DNA of 64,000 bases, taken from contig JARACJ010000013.1 in NCBI GenBank assembly GCA_028767165.1, forward strand, positions 107,045 through 171,044, in the 5' to 3' direction. How positions within the stretch are numbered: position 1 is the stretch's first letter; each line of letters opens with the position of its first letter. The notes beneath the pieces are model-generated. The model saw nothing but the letters and a program-made list of their open reading frames with translations, ran no database searches and was not told the DNA's origin. The translations under genes were made by a program, and so were the position numbers. This DNA comes from Proteobacteria bacterium DTSAM18 (GTDB lineage: Bacteria; Myxococcota_A; UBA796; GCA-2862545). Below are positions 1 through 8,019 of this stretch, piece after piece.

Positions 1-1
1 G

Positions 2-139
2 CTCGGGGGCGGCCGCATCTTCCTGCGCTACTCCGGCACCGAGCCCGTGCTCCGGCTGCTGGTGGAGGGCCGCACCGAGGATGCCGTGCAGCAGGTCTCC
101 GAGGAGATCACCCGCACGGCCGAAGAGGTCCTGGGATGA
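2..139 (+). CDS. glmM: Phosphoglucosamine mutase, C-terminal fragment
   Basis: Only the last 45 codons lie in the window; the 5' part is cut off by the window edge. The tail contains RYSGTEP, the phosphate-binding signature at the C-terminus of phosphohexomutases of the GlmM type (glucosamine-6-phosphate to glucosamine-1-phosphate, a step towards UDP-GlcNAc and peptidoglycan), followed by a valine/glutamate helix ending in EEVLG. Its stop codon overlaps the ATG of the next gene (ATGA), so it is probably translationally coupled to nnr. A related phosphomannomutase cannot be excluded from this fragment, but GlmM is the better match because of the RLLVEG stretch after the signature. Confidence 0.8.
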   Translation, partial: LGGGRIFLRYSGTEPVLRLLVEGRTEDAVQQVSEEITRTAEEVLG

Positions 140-1875
140 TCCCGGTCCTCACCGCCGCACAGTCCCGGGCCTGCGATCAGGGGGCCATCGAGGGCTGGGG
201 CCTGCCCGGCATCGCGCTCATGGAAGTGGCGAGCCGGGGCGTGGCCCGGGTGGTGAGGGAGCTGTCGCCGCGGCGCGTGGTGTGCGTGTGCGGCGGCGGC
301 AACAACGGGGGTGATGGCTACGGGGCCGCCCGCTGGCTGCACCTCGACGGCATCGAGGTGGCCATCTGGGCGCTCAAGGAGCCGTCCACCGGTGACTCGA
401 AGACCATGGCGGCCGTGTGCGACGCCATGGGGATCGAGCGGGTCGATGGGCTCGGCGATGCCGACGTCATCGTCGATGGGATCCTCGGCACCGGGGTCAC
501 CCGGGCGATCGAGGGCGAGCTGGCCGAGGTGGTCGAGGCGATCAACGCGCATCCGGCGAAGGTGGTGGCGGTGGATCTGCCGTCGGGTCTCGACGGCGAC
601 ACCGGTGGGCCGCTGGGCGGGCCGGTGGTGCAGGCGGATCGCACGGTGACGTTCGGGTATGCGAAGCGGGGGCTGTTCGGGCCCCAGGGCATCACCCACG
701 CGGGTCGGTGGCAGGTGGAGCCGCTGCCGGTGCCCGAGCCGGAAGGCGACGACGTGGCGATGTTGGTGGAACCGTCGGACGTGGCGGGGCTGTGGCCCCG
801 GAGGGCCGAGGGCGGACACAAGACCCGGTCGGGGCACCTGCTGGTGGTGGCCGGGTCGCGGAACATGGCCGGCGCGGCGGTGCTGTGCTGCCTGTCGGCG
901 CTCAAGGCCGGCACCGGGCTGGTGACGCTGGCGATTCCGGCGGGGGCGTTGCCCAGGTTGGGGGCGCTGCCGCCGGAGGTGATGGTGCACGTGGCCGGCG
1001 ATGGCGACGTGGTGGATGTGACGGCGCTGCCGGAGATCGGGCGCTTCACGGCGGTGGCTGTGGGGCCCGGGCTCGGGGGCGGCGAGGCGTTGCCCGAGGC
1101 GACGGTGCACTGGTTGCGGCGGGTGTGGGTCGACGGGGATGTGGCTGTCGTGGCGGATGCGGATGCGTTGGTGGCGGTGGCCGGGCCTGGTGGAGCCGGG
1201 GAGCGGGTGGTGACGCCGCATCCTGGGGAGGCTGGGCGGATGTTGTCGGCGGCTGCGGGTTTCGGAGCAGGGGTTTCTGGCGGGTCGGAAGGGGTCGACT
1301 CGGCGGGATCGCGCACGCGCACGCGCACGGGAACGGGTATTGGGGCGGACGGTGTGGAAGGGTCGGTTTCGGGCTCTGGCGCGGATCGGAGGGCCGAGGG
1401 GATCGACTCGGCGGGGTCGCGCACGCGCACGCGCACGCGCACGGGAACGGGTCTTGGGGCGGACGGTGTGGACGGGTCGGTTTCGGGCACGGGCACGGGC
1501 ACGGGTCTTGTGCAGGCGGATCGGTTTTCGGCGGTGCGGGCGCTGGCTGGGAGCCGCGTCGCGGCTCTCTTGAAGGGGCCGTACACGTTGGTCGCCGGCG
1601 CGGATGGGATCCGGGTGTTGCCGGTCGTGTGTCCGGTGCTGTCGACGGGCGGCAGCGGCGATGTGCTCACCGGACTCATCGGGTCGCTGCTGGCGCGGGG
1701 GCTCGGAGCGCAGGATGCCGCCGTCCTGGGCGGATATGTACACGGCCAGGCGGGCCTGGCGCTGGCGCGACGGCGTACAACGGGGCACACCGCCGGGGAC
1801 ATCGCCCGCGCGTTGCCGGCGGTGATCGACGAGCTGATGGAGTCCCGTGATGCGCCTGGTCCTGCACACCGCTGA
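136..1875 (+). CDS. nnr: Bifunctional NAD(P)H-hydrate epimerase/dehydratase with in-frame repeat insert
   Basis: Repairs hydrated NADH/NADPH. The N-terminal epimerase domain (about residues 1-215) has the glycine-rich GGGNNGGDG motif at 53-61 and the conserved DLPSGLDGDTG stretch near 147-157. The C-terminal ADP/ATP-dependent dehydratase domain starts near GHKTRSGH (227-234) and carries PHPGE near 365 and TGGSGDVLTG near 503. At 579 residues it is longer than the usual 490-515. The excess is a low-complexity block, about residues 376-459, between the PHPGE strand and the VQADR helix. It consists of two copies of a unit with RTRTRTGTG and GADGV motifs, and lies at a surface loop where relatives have only a few residues. 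The frame stays open, so the enzyme may still work. Starts at the ATGA overlap with glmM and overlaps tsaE by 26 bases. Confidence 0.93.
   Translation: MIPVLTAAQSRACDQGAIEGWGLPGIALMEVASRGVARVVRELSPRRVVCVCGGGNNGGDGYGAARWLHLDGIEVAIWALKEPSTGDSKTMAAVCDAMGIERVDGLGDADVIVDGILGTGVTRAIEGELAEVVEAINAHPAKVVAVDLPSGLDGDTGGPLGGPVVQADRTVTFGYAKRGLFGPQGITHAGRWQVEPLPVPEPEGDDVAMLVEPSDVAGLWPRRAEGGHKTRSGHLLVVAGSRNMAGAAVLCCLSALKAGTGLVTLAIPAGALPRLGALPPEVMVHVAGDGDVVDVTALPEIGRFTAVAVGPGLGGGEALPEATVHWLRRVWVDGDVAVVADADALVAVAGPGGAGERVVTPHPGEAGRMLSAAAGFGAGVSGGSEGVDSAGSRTRTRTGTGIGADGVEGSVSGSGADRRAEGIDSAGSRTRTRTRTGTGLGADGVDGSVSGTGTGTGLVQADRFSAVRALAGSRVAALLKGPYTLVAGADGIRVLPVVCPVLSTGGSGDVLTGLIGSLLARGLGAQDAAVLGGYVHGQAGLALARRRTTGHTAGDIARALPAVIDELMESRDAPGPAHR
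1298..1513 (+). repeat. GC-rich tandem repeat inserted in nnr
   Basis: Two direct units (about 1298-1375 and 1402-1487) start with tcgactcggcgg, pass through a run of cgcacg hexamers, then gggaacggg, ggcggacggtgtgga and ggtcggtttcgggc. A short run of cgggca follows at 1486-1503. The hexamer count differs between the two units (about three and four), as expected of a slippage-prone minisatellite. The whole block is a multiple of three and keeps the nnr frame open. Read on the minus strand, the core matches the start of the mutL repeat block at about 33390-33420. Confidence 0.85.
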
Positions 1876-2296
1876 CGACACCCACGCCCTCGGCCGCCGC
1901 CTGGCCGCCGCCGCACGCCCCGACACCGTGGTGGCGCTGGTCGGTGATCTCGGTGCCGGCAAGACCAGCCTGTCCCAGGGGGTCGGCGCGGGCCTCGGGG
2001 TGACCGATCCGGTGGTCAGCCCCACCTTCGTGATGGTGCAGGTCCACGACAGCGGCCGGATGCCCATGTTCCACGCCGACCTGTACCGGGTCGAGTCCGC
2101 CGCCGAGCTGCAGCACCTGGGCCTCGAGGAGATGATGGAGGACGGCGGCGTCACCCTGGTGGAGTGGGCCGACCGCTTCCCGGAGCTGCTGCCGGACGAC
2201 CACCTCGTGCTGCGCCTGTCCCACGAGGGCGACCACCGGGTGGCCGAGATCTCCGCCACCGGCCCCTGGCACCAGGCGATCCTGGAGTCCCTGTGA
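1850..2296 (+). CDS. tsaE: tRNA threonylcarbamoyladenosine biosynthesis ATPase TsaE
   Basis: Small P-loop ATPase that works with TsaB, TsaC/C2 and TsaD to make t6A37 in ANN-decoding tRNAs. Walker A is GDLGAGKT at residues 32-39, followed by the family's SPTFVMVQ (normally SPTFTL) strand, the HADLYRV motif and the EWADRFPE motif typical of TsaE. Length 148 residues is normal. The ATG at 1850 lies 7 bases after a GGAG; a GTG at 1847 is an alternative that adds one residue. The gene overlaps the end of nnr, and its stop overlaps the GTG of the next gene (GTGA). The nnr-tsaE pairing is common in bacteria. Confidence 0.93.
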   Translation: MRLVLHTADDTHALGRRLAAAARPDTVVALVGDLGAGKTSLSQGVGAGLGVTDPVVSPTFVMVQVHDSGRMPMFHADLYRVESAAELQHLGLEEMMEDGGVTLVEWADRFPELLPDDHLVLRLSHEGDHRVAEISATGPWHQAILESL

Positions 2297-3042
2297 GCCG
2301 CGAGAAGGTCAGCTTCGGCCGGCCCCGCGCGCCCCGCAAGGATCGCAGCCTCGCCGGCATGACCTTCGTGCTGCTGGTGGTGGGCGTGATGCTCTTCACC
2401 CGCGATCTGTGGTCGTCCACCGAGCCCGCGGGCATTCCCGTGCAGGTGATGGGCGAGGTGCCCCATCCGGGCCCGTACCTGGTGCACCCGCCGCTGTCGG
2501 GCGTGGCCGTCGAGCTGGCCGGCGGCGTGGCCACCCCGGGGATGACCGAGGAGTTGCAGCCCGGTGACCACGTGTGGGTGCTCTCCGACGGTGTCTACGT
2601 GGGCCCCACCGACGACCCGCTGGCGGTGGGGCTGCCGGTCAACCCCAACACCGCGCCGGTGAAGGCCCTGGCGACCATCCCTGGCGTCGGTCCGGCCCTG
2701 GCGGAGGCCATCGTCGCCGAGCGGGAGGCCGAGGGGCCCTTCACCGGCCAGCAGGATCTGCTGCGGGTGAGCGGCGTCGGCCCGAGCACGCTGGCGGAGA
2801 TCGGTCCCTTCGTGAGCGTGCCCCAGGCGCCCCAGCGGGATCGTCGCCTGGATCTGAACAAGGCGTCGGAGCGCCAGCTGCAGGCGCTGCCGGGCATCGG
2901 CCCGGCCCTGGCGGCCCGCATCGTCGAGCACCGGGATGAGAAGGGGCCCTTCCAGCGCGTGAACCAGCTCGACGACGTGTCCGGCATCGGCCCGAAGACC
3001 CTCGATCGGCTCCGGCCCTGGATCAAGGTGGAGAGCGAATGA
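2293..3042 (+). CDS. Membrane-anchored ComEA-like protein with duplicated helix-hairpin-helix units
   Basis: A 249-residue protein starting at a GTG that overlaps the tsaE stop. It has a basic N-terminus, one membrane segment at about 21-37, a soluble beta-rich SLBB-like stretch (about 49-105, with GEVPHPGPY) and two complete ComEA-type (HhH)2 units at about 116-173 and 187-244. The hairpins are IPGVGPA, VSGVGPS, LPGIGPA and VSGIGPK. ComEA binds incoming double-stranded DNA outside the inner membrane during natural transformation, and single-unit periplasmic versions are usual. The duplication suggests two DNA contacts. No other competence gene is adjacent, so a role in uptake is inference; a general non-specific DNA-binding role is possible. 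Overlaps the next gene by ATGA. Confidence 0.8.
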   Translation: MSREKVSFGRPRAPRKDRSLAGMTFVLLVVGVMLFTRDLWSSTEPAGIPVQVMGEVPHPGPYLVHPPLSGVAVELAGGVATPGMTEELQPGDHVWVLSDGVYVGPTDDPLAVGLPVNPNTAPVKALATIPGVGPALAEAIVAEREAEGPFTGQQDLLRVSGVGPSTLAEIGPFVSVPQAPQRDRRLDLNKASERQLQALPGIGPALAARIVEHRDEKGPFQRVNQLDDVSGIGPKTLDRLRPWIKVESE

Positions 3043-4151
3043 TCTACCTCGACCACAACGCCACGAGCCCGGTGCTGCCGGAGGTCCGCGAGGCCATGCT
3101 GCGGTGGCTGGGCGTGCCGGCCAACCCCTCGTCGGCCCACCAGGCCGGGCAGGCGGCGGCGATGGCCGTCGACGTGGCCCGGGAGCAGGTGGCGGCCCTC
3201 GTGGGCGGCAAGCCGGCGGGCGTCGTGTTCACCAGCGGGGCCACCGAGGCCAACCACCTGTTCCTGCGGGGCGCCATGCAGCGTCAGCCCGGGCGGCTGG
3301 TGGTGGGGCCCATGGAGCATCCCTGCGTCAAGGGCGCGGCCAAGGCCCTTCACGGGCAGGGGCAGCCGGTCACGGTGCTGCAGGCAGATCCCCAGGGGCG
3401 CACGGTGCTGCCCGAGGCGCTGCCGGAGGGCGCCACGGTGGTCAGCCTGATGGCCGCCAACCACGAGACGGGGGTGGTGCAGCCCTTCGCGGAGCTCGCA
3501 GCCATGGCCCGGACAGCGGGCGCGGCCATGCACGTCGACGCCACCCAGTTCCTGGGCCGGCTGCCCTGGCCCGAGGGCCTGCGGGTCGACGGCGTGGCGA
3601 TGTCCGGCCACAAGCTCGGCGGACCGCCGGGCATCGGTGCGCTGATGCTGCCGGACGGCGAGCCGTTTCCTCCCCTGTACGAGGGCTCCCAGGAGCGGGG
3701 CCGTCGCGGCGGCACGGTGCCCACGGCCCTTGCGGTGGGGCTCGGGGTGGCCTGTGAGCTCGCGCTGTCGCAGCTGCAGGTGCGTCGTCAGCGCTGGGTT
3801 CGGCTGCGCGAAGAGATCGAGGCGGGCATCCACCGGCTCGGCGGACGGGTCATCGGCGCCGAGGTGGCGCGGGTACCCCAGACCACCTGCGCCGTGTTCG
3901 AGGGCGTCCGGGGCGAGTCCCTGGTGCAGGCACTGGACCTTCGAGGCGTCTGCGTCTCTGCCGGCTCCGCGTGCACGTCCGGCAGCATGAAGGCCTCGGA
4001 GGTGCTGCAGGCCATGGGCGATCCCCAGCCCGACGGCGTGCTGCGGGTGTCCCTCGGGCCCGACTCCACCCGCGACGACGTCCAGGCGCTGCTCGCGGCG
4101 CTGCCCGATGTGCTCTCGGCCATCCGCCTGGCGAGCGAGTGGGAGTGGTGA
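3039..4151 (+). CDS. Cysteine desulfurase (NifS/IscS class V aminotransferase family)
   Basis: PLP enzyme that moves sulfur from cysteine to an active-site cysteine, feeding Fe-S cluster or thio-tRNA synthesis. The N-terminus MIYLDHNATSP is characteristic. Lys192 in SGHKLGG forms the Schiff base, HETG (142-145) and HVDATQ (165-170) contact the cofactor, and Cys312 in SAGSACTSG is the persulfide cysteine, in the tight-loop context of NifS/IscS rather than SufS. Length 370 residues is slightly short of IscS (about 404), as in many NifS-like relatives. No iscU or regulator is adjacent; mnmA, a likely sulfur acceptor, lies at 29.7-30.8 kb. The ATG overlaps the previous stop, so it ends the overlapping glmM-nnr-tsaE-HhH run. 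Confidence 0.9.
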   Translation: MIYLDHNATSPVLPEVREAMLRWLGVPANPSSAHQAGQAAAMAVDVAREQVAALVGGKPAGVVFTSGATEANHLFLRGAMQRQPGRLVVGPMEHPCVKGAAKALHGQGQPVTVLQADPQGRTVLPEALPEGATVVSLMAANHETGVVQPFAELAAMARTAGAAMHVDATQFLGRLPWPEGLRVDGVAMSGHKLGGPPGIGALMLPDGEPFPPLYEGSQERGRRGGTVPTALAVGLGVACELALSQLQVRRQRWVRLREEIEAGIHRLGGRVIGAEVARVPQTTCAVFEGVRGESLVQALDLRGVCVSAGSACTSGSMKASEVLQAMGDPQPDGVLRVSLGPDSTRDDVQALLAALPDVLSAIRLASEWEW

Positions 4152-4264
4152 TCCCCGGCTGAGGCCGTGGACCTGCCGGGGTTCGTCAAGAGATGCCCCG
4201 GGGTCTGTCCGCAGGGTGCCTCGCGGCTACGATGCCCGCCGACACCCCCGCTTAGAGGCCCTCC

Positions 4265-5263
4265 ATGAAGCTGTCCGTGCTCGACGTCCTGCCGGTCACC
4301 TCCGACCGCACCCCCACCGAAGCCCTCCAGGGCGCCGCCGACCTGGCCGTCCTGGCGGACGAGCTGGGCTACGAGCGGCTGTGGTACGCCGAGCACCACG
4401 GCATGGGCGGCATCGCCAGCGCCGTGCCCGAGCTGCTGATCGCCCACACCGCGCCGCTGACGAAGCGTATCCGCGTGGGCGCCGGCGGCGTCATGCTGCC
4501 CAACCACGCCCCGCTGCGGGTGGTGGAGCAGTACCGCACCCTCGCCGCACTGCACCCCGGCCGCATCGATCTGGGCATCGGCCGTGCGTCCGGCACCGAC
4601 CCCGTCACCGCCCGCGCCCTGCGGGCCGTGGGGGGAGGGGAGTTCGCCCAGAGCCTCACCGAGCTGCTCACCTTCGACGGCCCCGGTCATCCGGCGAACC
4701 ACCCCTACGGCCGCGTGAAGGTCACCCCCGAGGGCGTGCCCCTGCCGCCCATGTGGATGCTCGGCTCCAGCGGCGGCAGCGCCCGCATCGCCGGCCAGCT
4801 CGGCACCGGCTACGCCTTCGCCGGCCACTTCGCCCCGGTGCCCGCGGCTCCGGCCGTGCAGGCCTACAAGGCCAGCTTCCGGCCCTCCGAGCACTTCCCG
4901 GAGCCCAAGGTCATCCTGGCGCTGTCGGTCATCGTCGGCCCCACAGCCGAGGAGGCCCGCGAGCTGTCGTCCACCTTCGAGATGGTCCTGCGCAGCATGT
5001 ACACGGGCCAGGTCATCCGCGGCATGAGCCCCGCCGACTGCCGCGCCGCCGGCTGGCACCCGAGCCAGCCCCTGAGCGCCAGCGGTCCCATGGGCCGCCT
5101 GCTCATCGTCGGCGACCCGACGCAGGTGCGCGAGCGGATCGAGGACGTGGCCAAGGCAGCGGGTGCGGACGAGGTGATGGCCATGACCATCGTGTTCGAC
5201 CCCGAGGCCCGGCACGAGAGCTACCGGATGCTGGCGAAGGCGTTCGACCTGCAGGGGGTGTGA
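4265..5263 (+). CDS. Luciferase-like (LLM class) flavin-dependent oxidoreductase
   Basis: 332-residue protein of the bacterial luciferase superfamily. The N-terminus reads LSVLDVLPV, followed by a helix with ALQGAADLA and then YERLWYAEHHG (about 37-48), the classic motif of the MsnO8/YhbW-like group. GAGGVMLPNHAPLRVVEQY near 77-95 is the family's second conserved block, and LGIGRASGTDP follows at about 100-110. These use reduced flavin to oxidise an unknown substrate. It is monocistronic, with a 113-base gap from the desulfurase and a convergent neighbour whose stop lies 4 bases away. The substrate cannot be inferred. Confidence 0.88.
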   Translation: MKLSVLDVLPVTSDRTPTEALQGAADLAVLADELGYERLWYAEHHGMGGIASAVPELLIAHTAPLTKRIRVGAGGVMLPNHAPLRVVEQYRTLAALHPGRIDLGIGRASGTDPVTARALRAVGGGEFAQSLTELLTFDGPGHPANHPYGRVKVTPEGVPLPPMWMLGSSGGSARIAGQLGTGYAFAGHFAPVPAAPAVQAYKASFRPSEHFPEPKVILALSVIVGPTAEEARELSSTFEMVLRSMYTGQVIRGMSPADCRAAGWHPSQPLSASGPMGRLLIVGDPTQVRERIEDVAKAAGADEVMAMTIVFDPEARHESYRMLAKAFDLQGV

Positions 5264-5266
5264 GCC

Positions 5267-6619
5267 TCAGGCCACCTCGCCGACCTCGGCGTCGGCCAGG
5301 AGCGGGCGCGGGGCCGGAGCCTGCCGGGCCGGCCTGAGGATCCGCCACAGCAGATCCGGTCGGAACAGGTGGCTGGCGCCCTTGTTCAGGAACAGCACCT
5401 GCACAAAGGCGGCGTAGACCTTGCGGTCGTACCCGCAGGCCTTGAACACCCGGTCGAGGAACCAGTGCACCACGCCCACCCCGGGCAGGCCCACGTGGGG
5501 CCGGCTCTGGGGGAAGCGGGCGGCCTCGACGGACGTGATGAACCAGGCACGGCGGCTCTTCGCGAACACCATCTTCTGCACCCGGGCGGTGCGGAATGGG
5601 CCCTGGGCCAGCAGCCTGGCGAGGCCGTGGGCCTGCAGGGCTGCCGTGCTCATGCCCTGGCCGAAGACGGGGTCGAGGGCACAGGCCGCATCGCCGAGGA
5701 TGGCCAGGCCCTCGGGCAGGTTCGTCTCGTGCCAGTGGAGGCGCACTTGTTCGGGGGTGCGGAACAGCACCACCTTGGAGACGGCGGTGCCGAGGGCCGT
5801 GTTGCGGGCGATGTCGGGACTCTCCAATCCCTCGAGCCACTGCTGGAACCCTTCTGCATCCGCCGGCGCGTGATCGCCGTGATAACCCATGGTTGTGACG
5901 AGCACCTGACCCTTCTCGTTGCGGAACGCGAAGGCCTGCCGTCCGCTCCGGCTGCGGGTGGCGTAGGACATCAAGGCAGGCTGGTTGACGCTGACGTCTG
6001 GCAGTCGCTCGTACACCCGGCTCGCGTAGCCGATGCCGATGGGGATGGCCTCCCGGGGGGGCGGCGCCACGCCGATGGGGCCCAGCCACTTCTCCGGCTG
6101 CGTGCCGCGGCCCGTGGCGAGGATGACGATGTCGGCCGGCAGGTGCTCCTGGGTGCCGTCGGCCTCCTGCACCTTCACGCCGGAGATGTGCCCTCCGTGG
6201 CGGGTGAGGCCCACGCACCGGACCCCATGCCGGATCGTGACCCGGAGATCGGCGGCGACCCGCTGGCGGATGTGGTGTTCCAGGAAGGGCCGGGACTGCA
6301 CGGTGGCCTCGACACCGACGGGGCCCTGCAGCTTGTAGGTGCCGGCGTGGTACCAGCGCACGCCCTCCCCGAAGTCGACCCGGGTGGCGCCGGCGGCGGT
6401 CAGGTCGTCGAAGATGCCCGGGAGCAGCGCTTCGATGGCGCGGCGGCCGGAGTCGAGCAGGGCGTGGGCCTGCGTGCCCTGGCCGACGCCCTTTCGGGGT
6501 GTGGGGGTGTCCGGCGGTACATCCCTGTCGATGATCGTGACCGCGTCGACGTGGGGGCTGAGTGCCTTTGCTGCCAGAAGGCCCCCGATGCTGCCGCCGA
6601 TGATGATTGCCCGTGCCAT
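5267..6619 (-). CDS. FAD-dependent oxidoreductase, geranylgeranyl-reductase/monooxygenase-like
   Basis: A 450-residue flavoprotein. Its N-terminal Rossmann motif IIGGSIGGLLAA (about 5-16) binds the ADP part of FAD, and GDAACALDPVFGQGMS in the C-terminal third is the second FAD motif of the PHBH/geranylgeranyl reductase fold. ATGRGTQPEKW in the middle follows the pattern of related squalene-epoxidase-like tailoring enzymes. The start is ATG at 6619, with GGGAGG upstream at 9 bases spacing. Substrate unknown. The gene follows the glycosyltransferase pair on the same strand after 116 bases and converges on the luciferase-like gene. Secondary-metabolite hydroxylation is possible but not shown by context. 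Confidence 0.85.
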   Translation of the reverse strand: MARAIIIGGSIGGLLAAKALSPHVDAVTIIDRDVPPDTPTPRKGVGQGTQAHALLDSGRRAIEALLPGIFDDLTAAGATRVDFGEGVRWYHAGTYKLQGPVGVEATVQSRPFLEHHIRQRVAADLRVTIRHGVRCVGLTRHGGHISGVKVQEADGTQEHLPADIVILATGRGTQPEKWLGPIGVAPPPREAIPIGIGYASRVYERLPDVSVNQPALMSYATRSRSGRQAFAFRNEKGQVLVTTMGYHGDHAPADAEGFQQWLEGLESPDIARNTALGTAVSKVVLFRTPEQVRLHWHETNLPEGLAILGDAACALDPVFGQGMSTAALQAHGLARLLAQGPFRTARVQKMVFAKSRRAWFITSVEAARFPQSRPHVGLPGVGVVHWFLDRVFKACGYDRKVYAAFVQVLFLNKGASHLFRPDLLWRILRPARQAPAPRPLLADAEVGEVA

Positions 6620-6735
6620 GGTGAGCGACCTCCCTTGGAGGCCGGGAGGGTACCATCGTCGATGCATCGGGTCCGTATTTGATCGAGGTTCCACATGGCC
6701 GAATCGAATTCGCGCGTCTCTGTGGTATCGGGCGC

Positions 6736-8019
6736 CTACCTCAACGCCCCCTCGCCCCCACCCGCATGGTGCCGCGACAGCTCGCCGCTGCGCTCGAGCT
6801 TCACCCACCGGTGGAACCCACCGGTGATGTGTCCGGCCACGACCACGACGAATACCGCATACAGCAGCGGGATCCACAGCAGCCGCTGCAGCGGCAGCAG
6901 CCACAGGTCCCGCCAGGGGCGGCCGTCGAAGCGCCAGGCGAGCACGCCGACGAACAGGTCTGCGGCGAACAGGCCCCACACGAGCGGCCAGAACAGCTTC
7001 CACCAGGCCGCGGCGGCGTGGCTGCCGACCATCAGCGCGCCCACGGGCAGCAGGAAGCCCCACACGTGCACCCACCACAGGTTCGGCAGGCCGAACCAGG
7101 ACAGGACGCCGTGGCCGAAGGTGGCGGACAGGTGGTGGCGGAGGACCTGGTGGTAGCCGGACAGCCAGCGGCGGCGCTGGCGGAAGAGCTGGCCCAGGGT
7201 GAGGGGCGCCTCCGTCCAGGCATCGGCGGTGGGCAGGAACGCGGCGGTGTGGCCGGCCTGCAGCAGCTCAAGGCTCAGATCGGTGTCCTCGGTGAGGGTG
7301 CGGCCGTTCCAGCCACCGACCTGCTCCAGCGGCGCCCGCCGGAACAGGGTGCAGGCACCGGGCAGGGTGGTGATGCAGTGGAGGGTATCCTGGGCCCGCC
7401 GCTCCAGGTGCTGCGCCGTGGCGTACTCCATGGCCTGCAGGCGGGGGAGCAGGCGGTGGGTGTTGCCCACCTGGACGTTGGCGCAGACGGCCGCCAGATC
7501 ATCCCTCGGGAGCAGGCTCGCCACGAGCTGCGCGGGGGTGCTCGGGGCCACGACGGTATCCGCGTCGACACACAGGACGAACGGGGAGGATCCGGCGGCG
7601 AGACCCCGGTTCAGGGCCGCCGCCTTGCCCTCGTTGGCGGGCGACTGCACGAGCCGCACCTGCGGGTGGGTGGCGGCCAGCATGCGCACCCGGGTGACCG
7701 TGTCGTCGGTGGAGCCGTCGTCGATCACCCACAGGTTCAGGGCCACGCCCTCGCAGCGCAGCAGCGACCGGATCGTGCCCTCGATGACCGCCTCCTCGTT
7801 GAAGGCGGGGATCAGCACGTCGACCGGCACCTGGCTGACGGGCATCGTCGGCGGGCCGGGCGCGCGGGCGCCGAGGGTCTGTACCGTGCCGCTGAGGGGA
7901 TCCCGCCGGCGGACGGACCGGTGCCGCCGGTGGTGCGCTGCGGCGGCGGCAGCCAGGAGCACCCACCGGGCCGTGGCGAGCCCCGTGACCCCGAGGAGGT
8001 AGGCGAAGTCGAGCGTCAT
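6736..8019 (-). CDS. Family 2 membrane glycosyltransferase (PgaC/IcaA-like)
   Basis: 427 residues with an N-terminal membrane segment, a cytosolic GT-A domain and a C-terminal cluster of about four hydrophobic segments. Motifs in order: LIPAFNEE, DDGSTDDT, VDADT (metal-binding DxD), EDTDLSLEL (ED catalytic region) and QRRRWLSG (the QxxRW processivity motif). This pattern belongs to processive synthases of beta-linked polysaccharides such as poly-N-acetylglucosamine. The ATG overlaps the stop of the upstream secreted protein by 4 bases, so the pair is co-translated. No deacetylase or export porin gene is adjacent, so the polymer is unknown. Confidence 0.88.
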   Translation of the reverse strand: MTLDFAYLLGVTGLATARWVLLAAAAAAHHRRHRSVRRRDPLSGTVQTLGARAPGPPTMPVSQVPVDVLIPAFNEEAVIEGTIRSLLRCEGVALNLWVIDDGSTDDTVTRVRMLAATHPQVRLVQSPANEGKAAALNRGLAAGSSPFVLCVDADTVVAPSTPAQLVASLLPRDDLAAVCANVQVGNTHRLLPRLQAMEYATAQHLERRAQDTLHCITTLPGACTLFRRAPLEQVGGWNGRTLTEDTDLSLELLQAGHTAAFLPTADAWTEAPLTLGQLFRQRRRWLSGYHQVLRHHLSATFGHGVLSWFGLPNLWWVHVWGFLLPVGALMVGSHAAAAWWKLFWPLVWGLFAADLFVGVLAWRFDGRPWRDLWLLPLQRLLWIPLLYAVFVVVVAGHITGGFHRWVKLERSGELSRHHAGGGEGALR

